A stretch of DNA of 64,000 nt from Pseudomonas bharatica CSV86 (GCF_000319305.2 NZ_AMWJ02000007.1:199001-263000); one strand, 5' to 3'. Shown: positions 17,518 through 27,117, numbered from the stretch's first letter. Program-made: numbers and translations. Notes: generated from the letters alone by a model not told the origin.

Positions 17518-18990
17518 TCAGCGGAACGGCGGCTCGTCGAAACTGCGCAGTTTACGCGAGTGCAACGAGTTGAGTTCGGTGCGCAGCAGGTCGAGGGCGG
17601 CAATGCCGATCTTTAGGTGCTGGCTGACCGCACGGTTGTAGAAGGCGTTGGCCGCCCCCGGCAACTTGATCTCGCTGTGCAGCGGCTTGTCCGAAACGCA
17701 TAGCAGCGTGCCGTACGGTACCCGCAGGCGATAGCCTTGGGCGGCGATGGTGCCGCTTTCCATGTCCACCGCCACGGCGCGGGACAGGTTGATCAGCGGT
17801 CGCTCCTCGGCCCAGCGCAGTTCCCAGTTGCGGTCGTCGTAGGTAAGCACGGTGCCGGTACGCAGGCGCTTCTTCAATTCGTCGCCACGCTCGCCGGTGA
17901 CCTGTGCCGCCGCTTCCTGCAACGCCAGTTGCACTTCGGCCAGGGCCGGGATCGGGATGTTCGGCGGTACCACGCGGTCGAGGATGCCATCGCGGCGCAT
18001 GTAGGCGTGGGCCAGCACGTAGTCACCGATGTTCTGCGACTGACGCAGGCCGCCGCAGTGGCCGATCATCAGCCAGCAATGCGGACGCAGTACCGCCAGG
18101 TGATCGGTGATGTTCTTGGCGTTGGACGGGCCGACACCGATATTGACCAGGGTGATGCCGTCGCCGTCGGCGGCGATCAGGTGATAGGCCGGCATCTGGT
18201 AGCGGTGCCAGACCACCCCGGCCACCAGCGCCTGGGCCTCGCCGTTGTCCATGGACTTTTCGATGATCACGTTGCCCGGCAGGACCATGCGCACGAAGCG
18301 CGGATCATCACGCAGTTGCTCAAGGCCATGGCTGATGAACTGGTCGACATAGCGGTGATAGTTGGTCAGCAGGATCCACGGCTGCACATGGCGCCAGTCG
18401 CTGCCGGTGTAATGCACGATGCGGCGCAGGGAGAAGTCCACCCGCGCGGCGTCGAACAGCGCCAGCGGCAGGGTTTCGGCGCTGCCCCAGTCATACAGGC
18501 CGTCGGCGATACCATCGGTGGCAGCGGACAGGTCGGTGCTCGGGAAGACCCGCGCCAGCGCGGCTGCGGTGATACCGGAGCCAGCGAGTTCGTCGCCCTG
18601 CTCGACCACATACGGATAAGGGATGTTCTGCTCGCTGACGCCCACTTCGACCTTGACGGTGAAGTCCTTCATCAACGGGCGCAACTGCTCCAGCAGATAA
18701 CTGCGGAAAGCCGCCGGATGGGTCACGGTGACGCTGTAGGTGCCCGGCAGCTGGACCTTGGCGTAGGCCCGCGTGGTCGCGGGTACCTCGCCATGGTAGT
18801 GATAGGTCAGGCGCAGTTCGGGATAGCGAAACAGCGAACGCTCCTCGGCGTTCGGCTCGGTGCGGTCCTTCAGGTAGCGCTTGAGCGCCTGGCTCAAGGC
18901 GTCGGTGGCGGTCTGGTGCAGGGTCGCCAGACGATCGACGGCTTGCTCGGCGGTTTCTACGACAACGAAGGCTTCATCAAAACGGCTCAC
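17518..18990 (-). CDS. amn: AMP nucleosidase
   Basis: 490 aa, full family length. An N-terminal Amn-specific domain is followed by a nucleoside-phosphorylase fold with NIGVGPSNAKNITDHL, MIGHCGGLRQSQ and the late VAVDMESGTIAAQGYR, where the Asp/Glu residues contact ribose and base. It hydrolyses AMP to adenine and ribose 5-phosphate. Confidence 0.95.
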   Translation of the reverse strand: MSRFDEAFVVVETAEQAVDRLATLHQTATDALSQALKRYLKDRTEPNAEERSLFRYPELRLTYHYHGEVPATTRAYAKVQLPGTYSVTVTHPAAFRSYLLEQLRPLMKDFTVKVEVGVSEQNIPYPYVVEQGDELAGSGITAAALARVFPSTDLSAATDGIADGLYDWGSAETLPLALFDAARVDFSLRRIVHYTGSDWRHVQPWILLTNYHRYVDQFISHGLEQLRDDPRFVRMVLPGNVIIEKSMDNGEAQALVAGVVWHRYQMPAYHLIAADGDGITLVNIGVGPSNAKNITDHLAVLRPHCWLMIGHCGGLRQSQNIGDYVLAHAYMRRDGILDRVVPPNIPIPALAEVQLALQEAAAQVTGERGDELKKRLRTGTVLTYDDRNWELRWAEERPLINLSRAVAVDMESGTIAAQGYRLRVPYGTLLCVSDKPLHSEIKLPGAANAFYNRAVSQHLKIGIAALDLLRTELNSLHSRKLRSFDEPPFR

Positions 18991-19056
18991 GGGTTACTTC
19001 CTGTCTGACATGCAGGCTTCCATCTTGCCTACATCCTGTTGCAAAGGCACGCACGT

Positions 19057-20709
19057 TCACAGCGGCCAGTTCGGCGTCGAGCGCTGCACCAGCGCAGCAA
19101 CGTCGATCCCCCGTGGCAAGGTGCCGTAGACCCGCCCGCCCTCGCCCAGGCGGCTGGCGATAAAGGCGTCGCTGACCGTGGCGTTGCCGGCCTCCAGCAG
19201 CAACTTCGCCTGCAGGCCGACGGCAATGTCCTCGGTCAGCTGGCGGGCGCGGTACTGGATATCGCTGGTGTCGCCGAAAGCGGCCTTGAGGTTGGCGATG
19301 TGCGTGGCCAGGCGGCGGTCACCGTGGCCGTCCCCCAGCTCGATGAACAGACTGTCGAGCACGCCCGGCTCCTTGGACAGGGCACGCAGCACATCGAGGC
19401 ATTGCACGTTGCCGGAGCCCTCCCAAGTGGAGTTGACCGGCGCTTCGCGGTAGAGCCGCGGCAGGATGCTGTCTTCGACATAACCCGCGCCGCCCATGCA
19501 TTCGGCGGCTTCGTTGATCATCGCCGGGGCGCGCTTGCAGATCCAGTATTTGCCCACCGCCGTCACCAGGCGCGAGAAATGCGCCTGCTGCGAGTCGTCG
19601 AGATGATCCAGCGCTTGGCCCATGCGCAGGCTCAGGGCCAGCGCGGCCTCGCTTTCCAGGGCCAGGTCGGCGATGACGTTCTGCATCAGCGGCTGGTCCG
19701 CCAGCACCCGGCCACCAACCTGGCGATGGGCACAGTGGTGCGCCGCCTGGGTCAGGGCCTGGCGCATCAACGCACTGGAGCCGACCATGCAGTCGAAGCG
19801 GGTCATGGCGACCATCTCGATGATGGTCGGCACGCCGCGTCCTTCTTCGCCGATCATCCAGGCCAGAGCACCGCGAAATTCCACTTCGCTGGAGGCATTG
19901 GACCAGTTGCCGAGCTTGTTCTTCAGGCGCTGGATATAGAACTGGTTGCGCCCGTCGTCCGGGCGATGGCGCGGCAGGAGGAAGCAGCTCAGGCCCTTGT
20001 CGGTCTGGGCCAGGGTGAGGAAGGCATCGCACATCGGCGCCGAGCAGAACCACTTGTGGCCGACCAGTTCATAGGCCTGGCCCGGACCGGGAGCACCCAC
20101 CGGATACGCCCTGGTGGTGTTGGCACGCACATCGGTACCGCCCTGCTTCTCGGTCATGGCCATGCCGATGGTCACCCCGGCCTTGTGCCGGTCGCCGATA
20201 TTGCGCGGGTCGTATTCGCAGGAGAGCACCTTGGGCAGCCAGTATTCGGCCAGTTCCGGCTGCAGCTTCAAGGCGGGCACGGCGGCGAAGGTCATGGTCA
20301 GCGGGCAACCGCTGCCGGCTTCGGCCTGGCTGTGCAGGTAGGTCATGCACGCCCGCGCGACATGGGCACCGTCGCGGGACTCGGCCCAGGGCAACGAGGG
20401 CAGCCCATGCTCGATGGCCGTGCGCATCAGTTGGTGATAGGCGGGATGGAACTCCACCAGGTCGATTCGGTGACCGAAGCGGTCATGGCTGGCGAACTGC
20501 GGCTTGTTCTGGTTGGCAAGAAAACCGGCCTCCATCAGCGGCCCACCGGCCAGGGCCCCGTAGGCATCGATCCGCGACTCGGCCCAACCGGCTCCGTACC
20601 TGCGCCCCCATTCCTGCAACGGCAGGTCCAGGCGGTAAAGATTGGCGCCATCGAGGGATGGCGGCTGGTTGGTGACTTCGTGGGTTTCAGCGTACTGATG
20701 CAGGTTCAT
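19057..20709 (-). CDS. AidB-like acyl-CoA dehydrogenase family protein
   Basis: 550 aa. The FAD-binding fold of the acyl-CoA dehydrogenases is visible (GMAMTEKQGGTDVRANTT, GHKWFCSAPMCDAFL, FYIQRLKNKLGNWSNASSEV, EAAECMGGAGYVEDS). The extended N-terminal region and LYREAPVNSTWEGSGNVQCL are typical of AidB, linked in E. coli to the alkylation response, where enzymatic activity is weak. Whether it has a metabolic substrate here is not readable. Confidence 0.88.
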   Translation of the reverse strand: MNLHQYAETHEVTNQPPSLDGANLYRLDLPLQEWGRRYGAGWAESRIDAYGALAGGPLMEAGFLANQNKPQFASHDRFGHRIDLVEFHPAYHQLMRTAIEHGLPSLPWAESRDGAHVARACMTYLHSQAEAGSGCPLTMTFAAVPALKLQPELAEYWLPKVLSCEYDPRNIGDRHKAGVTIGMAMTEKQGGTDVRANTTRAYPVGAPGPGQAYELVGHKWFCSAPMCDAFLTLAQTDKGLSCFLLPRHRPDDGRNQFYIQRLKNKLGNWSNASSEVEFRGALAWMIGEEGRGVPTIIEMVAMTRFDCMVGSSALMRQALTQAAHHCAHRQVGGRVLADQPLMQNVIADLALESEAALALSLRMGQALDHLDDSQQAHFSRLVTAVGKYWICKRAPAMINEAAECMGGAGYVEDSILPRLYREAPVNSTWEGSGNVQCLDVLRALSKEPGVLDSLFIELGDGHGDRRLATHIANLKAAFGDTSDIQYRARQLTEDIAVGLQAKLLLEAGNATVSDAFIASRLGEGGRVYGTLPRGIDVAALVQRSTPNWPL

Positions 20710-20805
20710 CGGGGGCTCCTGATAGGACGTGTCCGAAAAACCAGTGAATCACGCCCTGCCCCGGCACAAAGTGACAAAAACGCCTAACGCGGTGCGATAT
20801 ATCCC

Positions 20806-22758
20806 CTATCCAGCGGCATTTGCCAACGCCAGCACGATGCTCAGTTCGAAGCTGCTGCCCTGCCCCGGCACCGAGTTGTGGCCCAGGCGCGCGCCCATCA
20901 GCTCGGCAAGCTGGCGACAGATCGCCAGGCCGATACCGAGGCCGCCGTATTCCCGGCTCATGGAGCCATCGACCTGGAAGAAGCGCTTGTACAGCAGCGA
21001 GTCGTCGAGGGTGACGAAGCCGATGCCACTGTCGCGCACGCTGAAGGTCAAGGCCAGCAGATGCTGGCTAGCCTGGCCGCGCACGTGCAGGCTCACCCCT
21101 CCGCGATGGGTGAACTTGATCGCGTTGTCGAGCAAGTAACCCAGGCACAGGGCCAGCTTGTGACGGTCGCCCAGCAGGCGGTCGGCAAGGTTGTCGGCCA
21201 CGTCCAGGTGCAGCAACAGGTCCCTGTCCATGGCCGGTGAGATAAAGCGTGTGCGCAGTTCCTGGACCAGCCCGCGCAAGCTGAAGGGCTCGGCTCTGGC
21301 CACCAGGCGCCCGGCCTGGAGTTCGCTGAGGATGAGAATGTCGTCGATCATGCGCAGCATGTCATGCGCCGCGATACTGGCGGTGTGCTGGTACTGCCCC
21401 AGTTCCGCGCCCATCGGCTGGGTCTGCATCAGTTCCAGCGAGCCGATCACGCCATTCATCGGGGTGCGCAGCTCATGGGTAACAGTGGCGAGGAACTGGT
21501 CCTTGAGTTCGTTGCTGTGGGCCAGTTGCCGATTGAGCAGTTCCAGTTTCTGCCCGGCCTCGCGCAGGACCGCGGCCCTTTCCTCGCGCATGGCGTTGAT
21601 CCGGTCGGCCAGCGCCAGCGAGAGCAGGCAGACCTCCAGCGCGGCGCCGATCTGGCTGGCGTACATGGTCAGGAACATATTGGGCAAATGACCAAGCACC
21701 ATCAGCGTGTTGACCATCCCGCCGACCAGGAAGGCCGACCAGGCGACGATGAAATAGCGCGCCACCCGCAAGCCACGCCACCAGGCGAACCATCCGGCGG
21801 CGAAGATGCTCAGGGTGAAGGCCAGGGCCAGCAGCGTAGCGAGGCGCAGGGCCAGGCCATAGCCGCAAGCCAGCGAAATCACCATGACCAGTGCCGAACA
21901 GGCCGCCAGCCCCTGCAAAAGAACATCGAATGCCCGGCCAATACTGGCCATGCGCAGGAAACTGCGGGCGAACAGGCACCCGAACAACCCCGACGCACCG
22001 ATGAACAGCGGCGTGGACGCGTTCGCCCACCAGGGGCTGTCCGGCCAGAAATAGGCGACGGCGGCGCCATTGACCGAGAGCTGGTACAGGCCGAAGGAGG
22101 CAATGTAGAGGATGTACCACAGGTAACTGACGTCGCGGACGCTGATGTAGATGAACAGGTTGTAGACCAGCATGCCCAGCAGCACGCCATAGATCAGCCC
22201 GAGCACGTAGATCTTGCCCGGCAGCGCCTCCAGGTAGGCGCGGGGCGCCCACAGGCTCAGCGGTGCCTGCACCGAGCCTTCGCTCTGCAGGCGCAGGTAG
22301 GCGGTCAGTTGCTGGTCCGGCTGCATCGGCAATTCGAAAACGTAGTTGGCCTGCTCGATCTGCCGGCTGGCGTAGGGCAAGGCATCCCCCGTGCGCTGGA
22401 CCAGGCGGTAGCGGCCGTTGGCGTCCGGCAGATAGAGTTCCAGGTGGTCGAGCGGCGGATAGGCCAGCTCCAGCAGCCAGGTACGCGGTGCGGCCTGGGG
22501 CATGGCGAGATAGTGCAGATCGACCTTGAGCCAGAATGCCGAAGTCGAGTACCCGGCGTTGAGCACGTCGGCCTGGTGCGGTTTGAAGGAGGCGGCGAAG
22601 GAAGGCGAACTGACCTGTTCGATGGAGGCGCTACCGTCAGCGTCCTCGAACACCTGCATGACGCGGCCCAGGGGCAGGGTTCGGGTCGAGTCGTCGAAGT
22701 CGACGGCTCCGGCCAGCAAAGGCAGCCAGCCCAGTACAACGATCAGCAGATAGCGCAT
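20806..22758 (-). CDS. ladS: LadS-like 7TMR-DISM sensor histidine kinase lacking a receiver domain
   Basis: 650 aa from the ATG at 22758 (the frame is open further upstream). Signal peptide (1-18), extracellular DISMED2 domain (about 25-165), seven-transmembrane DISM region (about 180-385), coiled linker, HisKA with H428 (VTHELRTPMNGVIG) and HATPase with DNAIKFTHRGG, DSGIGF and GGLGIGLAICRQL. The position beside thiD matches ladS of P. aeruginosa, where LadS acts on GacS. The reading frame stops right after the HATPase, so the C-terminal receiver of PAO1 LadS is absent. Confidence 0.85.
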   Translation of the reverse strand: MRYLLIVVLGWLPLLAGAVDFDDSTRTLPLGRVMQVFEDADGSASIEQVSSPSFAASFKPHQADVLNAGYSTSAFWLKVDLHYLAMPQAAPRTWLLELAYPPLDHLELYLPDANGRYRLVQRTGDALPYASRQIEQANYVFELPMQPDQQLTAYLRLQSEGSVQAPLSLWAPRAYLEALPGKIYVLGLIYGVLLGMLVYNLFIYISVRDVSYLWYILYIASFGLYQLSVNGAAVAYFWPDSPWWANASTPLFIGASGLFGCLFARSFLRMASIGRAFDVLLQGLAACSALVMVISLACGYGLALRLATLLALAFTLSIFAAGWFAWWRGLRVARYFIVAWSAFLVGGMVNTLMVLGHLPNMFLTMYASQIGAALEVCLLSLALADRINAMREERAAVLREAGQKLELLNRQLAHSNELKDQFLATVTHELRTPMNGVIGSLELMQTQPMGAELGQYQHTASIAAHDMLRMIDDILILSELQAGRLVARAEPFSLRGLVQELRTRFISPAMDRDLLLHLDVADNLADRLLGDRHKLALCLGYLLDNAIKFTHRGGVSLHVRGQASQHLLALTFSVRDSGIGFVTLDDSLLYKRFFQVDGSMSREYGGLGIGLAICRQLAELMGARLGHNSVPGQGSSFELSIVLALANAAG

Positions 22759-23015
22759 ACAGCCCAGCGTGGCCTGTACGGTCGCGTCGTAAGCCCCAGT
22801 CCTTGTGAGACGACGAGATCCGGCAGAGCCTGATGTCATTTTCGAAGCACTCTAGCACAGCGGTATTGAATCGCCAGCAGGCGGGACAAGGTCGTCCCCG
22901 GGGCTCTGGCTCGGTACTTACGGCCATGCGCAGGGAAATTCCTGTCCAATCGATCAGAAAAGCCCCGTATGACGGACATCCCGGCAAAAGCGTTTGGTGG
23001 TAAGCTCGCGCACCT

Positions 23016-23813
23016 ATGAATACCTACAGCTCCCGCCCCGTTGTCCTCTGTCTCTCCGGCCACGACCCCAGTGGCGGCGCCGGCCTGCAGGCAGATATCG
23101 AAGCCCTGATCGCCCAGGGCTGTCACGCCGCTCCCGCCGTGACCGCCCTGACCGTGCAGGATACCGTCAACGTCCAGGACTTCCGCGTGCTCGACCGCGA
23201 ATGGGTACTGGCCCAGGCCAACATCGTCCTGGCCGACTCGCAGGTCGCCTCGGTGAAGCTGGGCATGCTCGGCTCGCTGGAAATGGTCGATACCGTGGTC
23301 GAACTGCTCGGTGCCCACCCGCACCTGCCGATGGTCTGCGACCCGGTGCTGCGCGCCGGCGGCGGCGGGCGGCTGGGCAAGGACGAAGTCGGCTACGCCA
23401 TGCGCGAGCGGCTCCTGCCGCTGGCCACCATCGCCACGCCCAACCTGCCGGAAGCGCGCATTCTCGCCGAACTGCCGGAGGGCACGGCCGACGAGTGCGC
23501 GGAAAAGCTGCTGCCGTATGTCGAGCACCTGTTGATCACCGGCGGTCACGGCGACGAGACCGAGATCCACAACCGCCTGTACAGCCGCGATGGCCAGCGC
23601 CACACCTGGACCTGCCAGCGCCTGCCGGGCAGCTACCATGGCTCGGGCTGCACCCTGGCCAGCGCCCTGGCCGGTCGCCTGGCGCTTGGCGAGCAACTGC
23701 ACAGCGCGGTGCGCACGGCGCTGGACTACACCTGGCGGACCCTGCGCGACGCCGAACAACTGGGCAAGGGCCAATACGTGCCCCGTCGCCTGCCCCTGGA
23801 TTTCTGCTCCTGA
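23016..23813 (+). CDS. thiD: Hydroxymethylpyrimidine / phosphomethylpyrimidine kinase
   Basis: 265 aa. The ribokinase-like fold shows SGHDPSGGAGLQADIEA near the N terminus, VCDPVLRAGGGGRLG in the middle and the anion-hole motif YHGSGCTLASALAG near the C terminus. It phosphorylates HMP and HMP-P to HMP-PP for thiamine synthesis. It is divergent from ladS and 27 bp before thiE. I see no TPP riboswitch upstream. Confidence 0.95.
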   Translation: MNTYSSRPVVLCLSGHDPSGGAGLQADIEALIAQGCHAAPAVTALTVQDTVNVQDFRVLDREWVLAQANIVLADSQVASVKLGMLGSLEMVDTVVELLGAHPHLPMVCDPVLRAGGGGRLGKDEVGYAMRERLLPLATIATPNLPEARILAELPEGTADECAEKLLPYVEHLLITGGHGDETEIHNRLYSRDGQRHTWTCQRLPGSYHGSGCTLASALAGRLALGEQLHSAVRTALDYTWRTLRDAEQLGKGQYVPRRLPLDFCS

Positions 23814-23840
23814 AGCACGACTCGCTGTGAGGCACCTGTA

Positions 23841-24467
23841 ATGAAGCTCCGCGGTTTGTATGCCATCACCGACAGCCAACTGCTGGCGGGACGCTTTCTT
23901 CCTTATGTCGAAGCCGCGCTGGAAGGCGGGGTGACCCTGCTGCAATACCGCGACAAGAGCAACGACCAGGCCCGCCGCCTGCGCGAGGCCGAGACCCTGC
24001 GCGACCTGTGCGCACGCTACAGGACGCGCCTGATCATCAACGACGACGCCGAACTGGCCGCGCGCCTGGGCGTCGGCGTACACCTGGGGCAGACCGACGG
24101 TCCGCTGACGCCGGCGCGTACCTTGCTCGGCAAGGATGCGATCATCGGCTCCACCTGCCATGCACAACTAGAGCTGGCCGAACAGGCCAGCCGGGAAGGC
24201 GCCAGCTATGTCGCCTTCGGACGCTTCTTCAATTCGCTGACCAAACCCGGCGCTCCCGCCGCCGACCTCGCCCTGATCGGCCAGGCCAAGGCGCGGGTCA
24301 AGCTGCCGGTGGCGGTGATCGGCGGCATTACCCTGGACAACGCCGCGCCACTGGTCGAGCACGGTGCCGACCTGCTGGCGGTGATCCACGGCCTGTTCGG
24401 TGCCGACAGCACGCAGGAAGTGACCCGCCGCGCCCGTGCCTTCAACGCCCTTTTTTCCAGTCTCTGA
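23841..24467 (+). CDS. thiE: Thiamine-phosphate synthase
   Basis: 208 aa TIM barrel. GVTLLQYRDKSNDQARRL, RLIINDDAELAARLGVGVHL, STCHAQLELAEQA, YVAFGRFFNSLTKPGA and AVIGGITLDN follow in the canonical order. It couples HMP-PP with the thiazole phosphate to give thiamine phosphate. It lies between thiD and hemL, all on one strand with short gaps. Confidence 0.95.
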   Translation: MKLRGLYAITDSQLLAGRFLPYVEAALEGGVTLLQYRDKSNDQARRLREAETLRDLCARYRTRLIINDDAELAARLGVGVHLGQTDGPLTPARTLLGKDAIIGSTCHAQLELAEQASREGASYVAFGRFFNSLTKPGAPAADLALIGQAKARVKLPVAVIGGITLDNAAPLVEHGADLLAVIHGLFGADSTQEVTRRARAFNALFSSL

Positions 24468-24483
24468 TTTGCGAGGAACCTCC

Positions 24484-25767
24484 ATGTCCCGTTCCGAAAG
24501 CCTGTTCGCCAGCGCCCAGAAACACATCCCCGGCGGCGTCAACTCGCCCGTGCGCGCCTTCCGCAGCGTCGGCGGCACTCCGCTGTTCTTCAAGCATGCC
24601 GAGGGTGCCTACGTCACCGACGAAGACGACAAGCGCTATGTCGACTATGTCGGCTCCTGGGGCCCGATGATCCTCGGCCACAGCCATCCGGACGTGCTGG
24701 AATCGGTGCGCAAGCAACTGGCCCACGGTCTGTCCTATGGTGCTCCGACCGCCATGGAAACCGAGATGGCCGACCTGGTCTGCTCGCTGGTGCCCTCGAT
24801 GGAAATGGTGCGCATGGTCAGTTCCGGCACCGAGGCCACCATGAGCGCCATCCGCCTGGCGCGCGGCTTCACTGGCCGCGACAGCATCATCAAGTTCGAA
24901 GGCTGCTACCACGGCCACTCCGACAGCCTGCTGGTGAAAGCCGGCTCCGGCCTGCTGACCCAGGGCGTGCCCAGTTCGGCCGGCGTGCCGGCGGACTTTG
25001 CCAAACACACCCTGACCCTGCCGTTCAACGATATCGACGCGGTCGCCGAGATGCTCGGCAAGGTCGGCCAGGACGTGGCGTGCATCATCGTCGAACCGGT
25101 GGCGGGCAACATGAACTGCGTACCGCCGGCGCCCGGCTTCCTCGAAGGGCTGCGCAGCCTGTGCGACCAGCACGGCGTGGTGCTGATCTTCGACGAAGTG
25201 ATGACCGGTTTCCGCGTTGCACTGGGCGGCGCCCAGGCGCATTACGGCATCACCCCCGACCTGTCGACCTTCGGCAAGATCGTCGGCGGTGGCATGCCGG
25301 TGGGCTGCTTCGGCGGCAAGCGCCATATCATGGAACAGATCGCCCCGTTGGGTCCGGTCTACCAGGCTGGCACCCTGTCCGGCAACCCGCTGGCCATGGC
25401 CGCCGGCCTGACTACCCTGAAGCTGATCAGCCGTCCGGGCTTCCATGACGAGCTGAGCGCATTCACCAGCAGCCTGCTCGACGGCCTGCAACAGCGCGCC
25501 GATGCGGCGGGCGTGCCGTTCGTCACCACCCAGGCCGGTGGCATGTTCGGCCTGTACTTCACCGGCGCCGACGATATCGTCACCTTCGACGACGTGATGG
25601 GCAGCGATGTCGACCGCTTCAAGCGCTTCTTCCACCTGATGCTGGAAGGCGGCGTGTACCTGGCGCCAAGTGCCTTCGAAGCCGGCTTCACCTCGATCGC
25701 CCACGGCGAGACCGAGCTGAAGATCACCCTGGATGCCGCCGAACGGGCGTTTGCCGTCCTGAAATAA
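24484..25767 (+). CDS. hemL: Glutamate-1-semialdehyde 2,1-aminomutase
   Basis: 427 aa from the ATG at 24484 (GAGGAACC upstream). It is a class III aminotransferase. The PLP lysine lies in TFGKIVGGGMPVGCFGGKRH; earlier motifs are GGVNSPVRAF, SSGTEATMSAIRLARG and LIFDEVMTGFRVALGGAQ. It converts GSA to 5-aminolevulinate in the C5 heme pathway. It is the last gene of thiD-thiE-hemL; a long stem-loop follows. Confidence 0.97.
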   Translation: MSRSESLFASAQKHIPGGVNSPVRAFRSVGGTPLFFKHAEGAYVTDEDDKRYVDYVGSWGPMILGHSHPDVLESVRKQLAHGLSYGAPTAMETEMADLVCSLVPSMEMVRMVSSGTEATMSAIRLARGFTGRDSIIKFEGCYHGHSDSLLVKAGSGLLTQGVPSSAGVPADFAKHTLTLPFNDIDAVAEMLGKVGQDVACIIVEPVAGNMNCVPPAPGFLEGLRSLCDQHGVVLIFDEVMTGFRVALGGAQAHYGITPDLSTFGKIVGGGMPVGCFGGKRHIMEQIAPLGPVYQAGTLSGNPLAMAAGLTTLKLISRPGFHDELSAFTSSLLDGLQQRADAAGVPFVTTQAGGMFGLYFTGADDIVTFDDVMGSDVDRFKRFFHLMLEGGVYLAPSAFEAGFTSIAHGETELKITLDAAERAFAVLK

Positions 25768-25781
25768 GGCATCTGCGGTAA

Positions 25782-25822
25782 AAGACAGGGGCGCAGGCTT
25801 GTAAGCCTTTCGCCCCTGTCTT
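25782..25822 (+). terminator. Long stem-loop after hemL, probable terminator
   Basis: AAGACAGGGGCG (25782-25793) pairs perfectly with CGCCCCTGTCTT (25811-25822), and an inner AGGCTT/AAGCCT stem extends it. There is no good T run after it on the plus strand, so termination strength is uncertain. It could also be an mRNA 3'-end stabiliser. Confidence 0.5.
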
Positions 25823-25967
25823 GTAAGAAAGCCCCACAGCCTTATGACCGAATTGCGCCTTGATGGCAGAAAATCTGGTAAAGACTTTGTAAGGTGGGCG
25901 CTGCTTAACCCATAATGTGCCACCAGACACACTTTGGCCGCAGCTTTGCAGAGGTAAGTCGATCACC

Positions 25968-26519
25968 ATGAACCGCGCCGGCCGCGCCCTTGCCCTGGGC
26001 TGCCTGTTGCTACTTCAGCCCCTGCTGGCCATCGCGGCAGGCGGTAACTCGTTGCTGATCCCCACCACGGGCCGCTGCACCCTGAATACGTCCCCCGAAG
26101 AACTCGCCGACGCCGTGACCCGCTGCAAGCAGGTCGCCCAGTCCGGTGACGCCCAGGCCCAATACGAGCTGGGCGAATTCTATTTCGACGGCAAGAACAC
26201 CACCCGCGACCTGAACCAGGCGCTGAGCTACTTCGAGCAGGCCTCGCTACAGGGGCACGCCGATGCGCAATACAAGCTGGGAATGATGTTCGCCCGCGGC
26301 GAAGGCGTTTCGGCCAACAACGTGCAGGCCTACATCCTGCTGAAGATGGCCGCGGTCAACGGTGCCGAGGATGCGCTGGACGAGGCCGACGAAGTCTCGG
26401 CGCGGATGCCGCGCGACGAACTGGAAAACGCCACCCAGGTGCTGGGCCAGATCTTCCGCAAATACCTGCTGGAACTTCAGTCCGCCGACGGCCGCACGCC
26501 CTTCTCGCCGCTTCCCTGA
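25968..26519 (+). CDS. Sel1/TPR-repeat periplasmic protein
   Basis: 183 aa from the ATG at 25968. A signal peptide (about 1-23, AIAAGG) is followed by two or three Sel1-like repeats of about 36 residues (AQYELGEFYFDGKNTTRDLNQALSYFEQA; AQYKLGMMFARGEGVSANN). Such repeats mediate protein contacts. The partner is unknown. Confidence 0.85.
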   Translation: MNRAGRALALGCLLLLQPLLAIAAGGNSLLIPTTGRCTLNTSPEELADAVTRCKQVAQSGDAQAQYELGEFYFDGKNTTRDLNQALSYFEQASLQGHADAQYKLGMMFARGEGVSANNVQAYILLKMAAVNGAEDALDEADEVSARMPRDELENATQVLGQIFRKYLLELQSADGRTPFSPLP

Positions 26520-26525
26520 CGCGTC

Positions 26526-26851
26526 CTATCTTTCCGGCATCGGCATCGGGAACGGCATGACATTGCCGCCGCCCTTGGCCTCGCTGATCTTCGGCGTACC
26601 CAGGCGCTCCACTTCATCGATACGCACGATCGAATGCATCGGCACGAAGCTGCGGGTCACGCCTTCGAACTGCGCCTTGAGCTTCTCTTCGCTCGGATCG
26701 ACCACTACCTGGGTACGCTCGCCGAAGACGAATTCCTCGATCTCCAGGAAACCCCACAGGTCGCTCTGGTAGATCTGCTTGGCATACATCTCGAACACCT
26801 GGCCCTGGTTGAGGAAGATCACTTTGTAGATGGGGCTTCGCGCTTGGTCAT
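26526..26851 (-). pseudogene. DUF1820 protein, frameshifted near the start
   Basis: The intact reading is 108 aa starting at the ATG at 26851 (MTKREAP), then a shift into IYKVIFLNQGQVFEMYAKQ through to the stop. One more C in the sense-strand run at 26832-26835 joins the two. The conserved core has EEFVFGERTQVVVDPSEEKL and SFVPMHSIVRIDEVERLG. Function unknown; small conserved Pseudomonas protein. The same lesion type in six other genes suggests a sequencing error. The alternative upstream frame is not a plausible start. Confidence 0.82.
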
Positions 26852-26916
26852 GTTCGGCAGGGGAAAAATGGCTGTAAAAAAGGTGGCGAATAATAGCACA
26901 GGGGCCTTGCCCGGCA

Positions 26917-26946
26917 GGTAGGAGCTGGCTTGCCTGCTCCCGCATG
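26917..26946. repeat. Degenerate single REP element
   Basis: GTAGGAGCTGGCTTGCCTGC followed by TCCCGC is a decayed REP unit in the 266-bp gap between the DUF1820 gene and phoH. Nothing else is recognisable in this gap, where miaB would be expected. Confidence 0.5.
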
Positions 26947-27117
26947 AACCGCGCCGACCGGCATAACCGAATCGTCAACTTCCGCTGCGACAATGTCCAA
27001 GCCGATCGACAGCCCGGACGGCCACGCCCCCATTGATCGTTTCAGCGCTTTCGCCGCCAGGCAGTCGAGGTTATTCTTGAAATCATATTTCTTGCCCAAG
27101 GGCGGCTTAAAACAACC

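Noticed and set aside
22759..23015. TPP riboswitch before thiD-thiE
   Set aside because: No conserved TPP-aptamer blocks (CTGAGA and the later ACC-TGAT region) are visible in the 257 bp.
26852..26993. Longer DUF1820 frame starting at 26993
   Set aside because: The upstream residues are unrelated to the family. The conserved N terminus MTKREAP is present in the next frame at 26851 and joins after one base.
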